Source: Mageeibacillus sp. UBA5770 (lineage in GTDB: Bacteria > Bacillota_A > Clostridia > Saccharofermentanales > Saccharofermentanaceae). Taken from it: a stretch of 5,949 nucleotides of DNA. The stretch spans positions 469-6,417 of the forward strand of contig DIEQ01000133.1 of NCBI GenBank assembly GCA_002418705.1, written 5' to 3'. The notes beneath the pieces were generated by a model. It was given only the letters and a program-made list of their open reading frames with translations, was not told where the DNA came from and did not search any database. How positions within the stretch are numbered: position 1 is the stretch's first letter; each line of letters opens with the position of its first letter. Below, piece after piece: positions 1 through 4,300 of this stretch. Both the position numbers and the translations under genes were made by a program.

Positions 1-222
1 CAGCGCCTGTGCATTGTCCGCGGACTTATCACTTACCGCTGCAATGTTGGAAAGATACAGGAGACTCTCGGACTTTCGCAGAGCGGACTTTCACAGCATA
101 TTTCAAAACTTAAGGCAGCCGGTATCATAAAGGGAGTTCGAAGCGGCAAAGAAATCTGCTATCAGGTAGTGGACCAGGATGCACTTCGTATTGTAGATAT
201 CATGTTTGAGGGCTTGGAATAG
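1..222 (+). CDS. ArsR-family winged-helix transcriptional regulator, 3' part only
   Basis: The frame is open from base 1 to the TAG at 220-222 and gives the last 73 residues; the start lies upstream of the window. The sequence reads as a winged helix-turn-helix: a helix with RLCIVRGL, a second helix up to LGLSQ, a recognition helix SGLSQHISKLKAAGII, then a wing around GVRSGKEICYQV and a C-terminal helix DALRIVDIMF. The LSQS-x-x-S-x-H-x-x-x-L signature is typical of ArsR/SmtB repressors, which bind DNA as dimers and usually release it on binding a metal or other ligand. Aligned to the classical ELCVCDL metal site, this protein reads RCNVGKI, so both metal-binding Cys positions are Asn and Gly. 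It is therefore unlikely to be a classical alpha-3 arsenic/cadmium sensor; a different site or ligand is possible. Its target is unknown. The palindromic AT-rich DNA just downstream could be bound by it, but this is inference. Confidence 0.85.
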   Translation, partial: QRLCIVRGLITYRCNVGKIQETLGLSQSGLSQHISKLKAAGIIKGVRSGKEICYQVVDQDALRIVDIMFEGLE

Positions 223-230
223 GTAAATGC

Positions 231-297
231 AATACTTTCAAAAATATATTTTATAAAATCATGCATATATACCAAAAGTGGAGTTGAAAGTAGTATT
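231..297. repeat. imperfect inverted repeat flanking an AT-rich core
   Basis: The left arm AATACTTTCAA (231-241) is complementary to the right arm TTGAAAGTAGTATT (284-297), apart from a 3-base bulge in the right arm. The arms enclose 42 bases that contain a perfect 12-base palindrome, ATTTTATAAAAT (248-259), and the 6-base palindrome ATGCAT (261-266). The right arm overlaps the candidate -35 element TTGAAA at 284-289. The arrangement could be an operator region or a folded RNA after the regulator gene. With so much A and T, chance is also a real possibility. Confidence 0.45.
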
Positions 298-312
298 TAT
301 ATCTGATATTTT
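284..312 (+). promoter_or_regulatory. candidate sigma-A promoter for the lipoprotein gene
   Basis: TTGAAA (284-289) and TATTTT (307-312) are separated by 17 bases, and a TGA immediately before the -10 box gives an extended -10 (TGn). Transcription would start near 319 and give a leader of about 95 bases before the ATG at 414. That leader would contain the hairpin at 341-377. A second, weaker pair, TTGATA (331-336) and TATATG (354-359), also 17 bases apart, overlaps the hairpin. Promoter-like sequences are common in AT-rich DNA, so this is a candidate only. Confidence 0.45.
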
Positions 313-340
313 AAATTTAGATAAAAATAATTGATAAGTG

Positions 341-377
341 AAGAAGAGTTTTCTATATGTATAGAGGCTCTTTTTTT
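341..377 (+). terminator. intrinsic terminator, possibly a leader attenuator
   Basis: AAGAG...CTATA (344-357) can pair with TATAG...CTCTT (360-372) through about 11-12 pairs, including G-U pairs and one bulged T, and is followed directly by a run of seven T (371-377). It lies about 120 bases after the regulator stop codon and 37 bases before the lipoprotein ATG. The simplest reading is a terminator for the upstream regulator transcript. If the promoter at 284-312 is the real one, the hairpin lies inside the lipoprotein leader and would act as an attenuator. The stem is A/U-rich and so of moderate strength. Confidence 0.6.
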
Positions 378-396
378 ATGCAAAAGAAGCTGGCAG

Positions 397-403
397 AAAG
401 GAG
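397..403 (+). promoter_or_regulatory. ribosome binding site that fixes the lipoprotein start
   Basis: AAAGGAG lies 10 bases before the ATG at 414. Earlier in-frame ATGs at 357 and 378 have no such site: 357 lies inside the hairpin and 378 directly follows the T-run. The start at 414 also puts a standard lipoprotein signal peptide at the N-terminus. Confidence 0.8.
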
Positions 404-413
404 AATTAAGAAA

Positions 414-1088
414 ATGACTTTAAAGATTAAATCCACAATACTCATCTCACTGTGCCTGGCAGGAGTTTTAATGATGTCATCTTGTAAAGCGTCTGACATG
501 AATACTTCTGAAGTCACGGAAGTGACGGTAATCTCCGTATCGTCTGCTGTTGTGGCGGCTTCGAAAGAAGCAACGGAGACAGCGGTAGTTACTAAGCCTA
601 CACAGATAGCTGCATTAACGCCTATACCGAGTGTGAAAGAAACTACGGCTGCACCGACGAAAATAACTGAGACTGCTGCTCCGGCCGCTACTACAAAAGC
701 AACAACGGCTCAGGCAGTGACGACTGAGGCTCCGACATCTACTACGCAGGCGACTTCGGCTGCAACCACGGCCACAACAACTGCTGAAACCACTCCACCG
801 ACAGCAACCACCGCCCTTTATACACCAAACTGTGACAACATCAAGAGCTATATTGTCAATAATCTACAGTCCAGAGGCTACTGGTTCCCGGATGCAGTTT
901 CGATTGGAGGCGGATCCGCTGCGTTAACGACAAATTACTATTATAGCGACGAGTTGTTTGCAGAGGGATTTCTACTAAAATTTACTAATATTGATAAGAC
1001 TAGCACAGGTGTCATTTCAGTAAGTGTCTGGATTGAAAATGGATACGTTAATTTTTTGTATGACAAGTGCGCTTATCCGACAGTATAA
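414..1088 (+). CDS. Thr/Ala-rich stalked lipoprotein of unknown function
   Basis: A 224-residue protein. Residues 1-23 are a lipoprotein signal peptide (MTLKIK, then a hydrophobic core) ending in MSSC. Cys24 would be the lipidated residue, so the protein should be anchored to the outer face of the membrane. Met at -3 is a slightly unusual lipobox residue but is tolerated. Residues 31-134 are low in complexity; 77-134 contain 25 Thr and 17 Ala in 58 residues with scattered Pro, an extended mucin-like linker that could cross the wall and may be O-glycosylated (inference). Residues 135-224 are more complex and probably fold: they include YTPNCDNIKSYIVNNLQSRGY, a GGGS turn, and a C-terminal beta-rich end SVSVWIENGYVNFLY. 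Cys140 and Cys219 bracket this domain and could form a disulfide. I do not recognise the domain. The gene has its own ribosome binding site, and a strong terminator follows 56 bases after the stop codon, so it looks monocistronic. It lies upstream of, and on the same strand as, the large adhesin gene. Confidence 0.85.
   Translation: MTLKIKSTILISLCLAGVLMMSSCKASDMNTSEVTEVTVISVSSAVVAASKEATETAVVTKPTQIAALTPIPSVKETTAAPTKITETAAPAATTKATTAQAVTTEAPTSTTQATSAATTATTTAETTPPTATTALYTPNCDNIKSYIVNNLQSRGYWFPDAVSIGGGSAALTTNYYYSDELFAEGFLLKFTNIDKTSTGVISVSVWIENGYVNFLYDKCAYPTV
573..815 (+). repeat. low-complexity Thr/Ala/Pro-rich linker coding region
   Basis: This covers residues 54-134 of the lipoprotein. The DNA is dominated by ACN (Thr) and GCN (Ala) codons with irregular TTA, TTKA and TTEAP-like units. 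No exact DNA tandem repeat is visible and synonymous codons are mixed, so it is a compositionally biased protein linker rather than a recently expanded microsatellite. Confidence 0.8.
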
Positions 1089-1144
1089 AAGAACCCAATA
1101 AGGTAAACAGAAATAGTTGTGGTTGCAGGATCAAAGGCCAAAGG

Positions 1145-1173
1145 CCGTCTGTTTTATAGCAGGCGGTTTTTTT
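1145..1173 (+). terminator. intrinsic terminator after the lipoprotein gene
   Basis: CCGTCTG (1145-1151) pairs with CAGGCGG (1160-1166) over seven pairs including one G-U, with an 8-base loop, and is followed by seven T (1167-1173). It lies 56 bases after the lipoprotein stop and 88 bases before the adhesin ATG, so it should separate the two transcripts. The direct repeat AAAGGCC-AAAGGCC lies just before and into the stem. Confidence 0.88.
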
Positions 1174-1201
1174 ATGCTTCAACGGAAGTGTCCGGTAATT
1201 A

Positions 1202-1229
1202 TTTAAGACTAATAGAAATGACATATTAT
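1202..1229 (+). promoter_or_regulatory. weak candidate promoter for the adhesin gene
   Basis: TATTAT (1224-1229) is a fair -10 box. The best -35 in range is TTTAAG (1202-1207) with a 16-base spacer, which is poor. A start of transcription is expected somewhere between the terminator at 1173 and the ATG at 1262, and this is the best match there. A weak -35 would fit a promoter that needs an activator or an alternative sigma factor, but I cannot show this. Confidence 0.3.
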
Positions 1230-1251
1230 CCACAAATGAAACGATGAAATC

Positions 1252-1256
1252 GGAGG
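1252..1256 (+). promoter_or_regulatory. ribosome binding site of the adhesin gene
   Basis: GGAGG lies 5 bases before the ATG at 1262, which selects this start over the in-frame ATGs at 1274 and 1283. The chosen start also gives a typical long Gram-positive signal peptide. Confidence 0.85.
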
Positions 1257-1261
1257 GTTAG

Positions 1262-1378
1262 ATGAAAACAGCAATGATTAATATGGTCAAAAGAATCCCT
1301 GCCAAAAAGAAAATTCTTTCCCTTGTTCTTGCCCTGTCGTTACTGATCTCGCTGTTCCCGATCACGTATGTGACGGCA
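1262..1378 (+). other. signal peptide of the adhesin
   Basis: Residues 1-39. The basic N-region has K-R-x-x-x-K-K-K (residues 10-17), followed by a hydrophobic stretch ILSLVLALSLLISLFPI (18-34). A V-T-A motif ends at Ala39, so signal peptidase I cleavage between Ala39 and Trp40 is likely. There is no lipobox Cys. Confidence 0.85.
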
Positions 1379-4300
1379 TGGTCTCCGCCAGCGAACGTCA
1401 CTATTAACAAATCAGCAAACGCTTCGTATTTTACGAATCAGTGGGGAACCCCCATGACGACCGGCTTCTACTATGTGGCCGGCTCGGGAGAATTGGCATA
1501 CTGCGCTGATCAGGATGCAACCGGACCAGGCGGCACAGGTTATTCCTTAAACGATAGCGGCTTGGGAAACACTGCCTATCTATCTGGTATTCAAGCTATA
1601 CTGCAAAATGGTTATCCTTTTACTACCTGCGGTTTATCGGCGGAGGATGCCCGTTATGGAACACAGGTAGCAATCCATTGGATTGAGAATTACTATTTGG
1701 GCGCAGGTCAGGGATACGACGCATCCATCCGCGGCGCAACCAACGCAAACGGTCACGATGGAGCCCTTGCATTTTCTCTTGCGCTCTACGATATCGGCGT
1801 GAGTGTAGCGCCCATAAATCCTGTTATGTATTTGGGAGCTCCTTCAGCATGGGCGGATGCAGGCGGGGGAGTTATCCAGTGCACAATGTATGTAGATGAA
1901 TCATACACAGACTACTGGCAGATCCTATCCTTGCCGGCCGGTGTAACATCAGTCGGAGGAACGACATTTACTGGAGATGTGACTTTGACACTTCAGTTAA
2001 CGGATGCGGCAACATATGCTGCGTCTCCACATGCTATAAGCATAGAGGGATACACAAACCGGGACACTTCCAATATCCACGTTTTCACCACGTCGGGCGG
2101 ATACCAGTCGATGGTAGGCGTCAGTACACAATCAAACGGACTTGATCCTGAATCTCTTGAATTGACAGACGCCAACGGAACACTTTCCTTATACAAGCGA
2201 ACCATGTGGTCAACCGGCGTTTATTCGTCCGAAGCCGGAGCAAGATTCCAGATCATTGACAGTGCTTCAGCGGTTGCTTCAACCATAACAACGAACGCAT
2301 CAGGCAACGCATCTGTAAGTCTTCCATACGGAACCTATACGATCCATCAGATTTCCGGGCCTGCATATACAAATTATGCACCGGATCAAAGTTATACGGT
2401 CGATGCGAATTCGACGACCGCCACCATCACCAATACCGTTTTTACAGGCCGGCTCGAAGTGAATAAAACGTATGCAGCAGCGACGGGATCTGTTCCGGAA
2501 GCCGGGGCTGTATTCCAGGTATATCCTGTAGGTGCCACCTATGCCGGATCGGCTGCCTACCAGCGCGATCAGATAACAACAAATGCTGCCGGGTATGCCA
2601 TTACGAAGGCACTTCCATACGATAGGTACCAGCTCGTACAAATTAGCGCTCCGACCGGTTCACAGATTAATCCCAATGTCCGAAATTTTGATTTGGGATT
2701 GGATGGCGTCACGTATATTGATGCCGATGTAGATACAGTCAGCGTCAACAACGCCCCGACAACGGGTAAACTTGAGTTAAGCAAGACAACAAACCGCGGA
2801 TACAGCATAGCCGAAACGGGTGCAGTGTTTGAAGTATGCTCTACGTCCTTTGCATCCTATGCTGCAGCTCCTGCCGCTCGCAAAGACACGATCACAACCT
2901 CTGCTTTTGGAACAGCCATCACAAAGGACCTTCCCTTTGGTGTGTACCGGATTCACCAAACGGTTGTTCCTGCAGGCACAATCGCCGCAGCAGACAGTAC
3001 CGTTACCATCGGCGGCATCCAGGATGAAACTGTGCATCGTGATCTGGTGAACCAAGTGTTTTGGGGACAGGCAGAGATCATAAAAACGACGGAATATGCC
3101 GGGAATGTGAAGCTGGAAGCCGGAGCCACATTCCAGATTTATAACACGGAATACGCTTCCTTTGCTGCTGCACCGGCAGAAGAGAAGGACACCATTACAA
3201 CAGACGGAAACGGACATGCTGTCAGTAAACGCCTCCCTTATGGTACCTATATCATGACACAAACCGGTTCACCGGCGGGGACTGTGTTGAACACGGGAAC
3301 CTGGACGTTTGTTCTTGGTATGGATGAAACCACCTATGTGAACAACGACATAGATAAAGAGAACATTGTAAACGCGCCAACGTTCGGACAGTTGGAGCTG
3401 AGTAAGACTACCGACCGGGGTTATAGCGTGGAGGAGGCGGGAGCAACTTTTGAGATTTACAGCTCAGAATATAGCTCCTTTGCTGCGGCTCCTGCCGAGT
3501 ACAAAGACACGATCACAACGGACAGCAACGGAGACGCAATAACGAAACTTCTTCCCTATGGTGATTACATTGTCCGTCAGTCCGTGGCGCCGGCCGGCAC
3601 CAGGGCTGTTGCGGATTATACGGTTTCCCTGAAAGTTGCTAACGGAACCGTCGTACATCAGGATCTCGTGAATGAGACCTATTGGGGTGATATTCAGGTT
3701 CTTAAGTACAAAATTTCACCGTCAGACGCGACAGGTACACCGATACCGGAATCCGGTGCGACGTTCCGGATATACCCGTCTGCGTACAGCACATGGGATG
3801 CGGCTCTTTCATCTTTGAATCCTTCGCAGGAAGCTGTCCTGCTGGACGAAATTACATCGGACATGGCCGGTATTGCGTCCTCAAGCCACCGGCTGCCCTA
3901 TGGCGAATACACCGTCGAACAGATCGATACAGTAGCCAACCTGTATACATTCAAGGTTGATGCCTGGCAGGTATTCATCGGTGCTGTTGATGACCAGACA
4001 TACACATATGTCCGCAACAACGAAATATATGAGCAGTATCTGTCGATCATTAAGACGGATGCGGAAACCGGACAAGTGATTAAGCTCGCAGGTGCAACAT
4101 TCCAGATTCTTTCTGAGGATGGTATGACCGTCTTATCCGACAAAAACGGCAGAAATTCGTTCACAACTGATAGGAACGGAAGAATCGACATCAGTAACCT
4201 GCCCCTTCAGGTTGGCCGCTATTTTGTAAGAGAGATACAGGCTCCTATCGGATATACGCTGAATTCCGATCTCAAACCCTTTGCTGTAAGCATTGCCGAT

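Noticed and set aside
357..413. Longer N-terminus of the lipoprotein starting at 357 or 378
   Set aside because: Neither ATG has a ribosome binding site, both lie in or right after the hairpin and T-run, and the extension would put 12-19 polar residues before the lipoprotein signal peptide.
1089..1173. Class I cyclic-di-GMP riboswitch upstream of the adhesin
   Set aside because: The segment has GTAAACAG, a CAAAGGCC stretch and a terminator, which loosely recall such switches, but the conserved core and the tetraloop-receptor arrangement are not there. The hairpin is explained as the lipoprotein terminator. A covariance-model search with the GEMM-I model would settle it.
1048..1233. 61-codon minus-strand frame across the intergenic region
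   Set aside because: It runs through the terminator hairpin and into the lipoprotein 3' end, and its product has no recognisable feature beyond a hydrophobic patch.
2777..3262. 161-codon open frame on the minus strand
   Set aside because: It lies wholly inside the adhesin frame, has a composition rich in Cys, Arg and Gly typical of antisense shadow translation, and has no recognisable domain. The other minus-strand frames at 2300-2641, 3898-4191, 4327-4587 and 5012-5422 fail for the same reasons.
2171..4033. Gln in Y-x-x-x-Q as a Thr-Gln ester-bond domain
   Set aside because: Ester-bond domains place the Thr in the first strand and the Gln in the last strand. Here the first-strand residue is Lys, the Gln is in a middle strand, and the last strand keeps Asn, so a Lys-Asn arrangement fits better.
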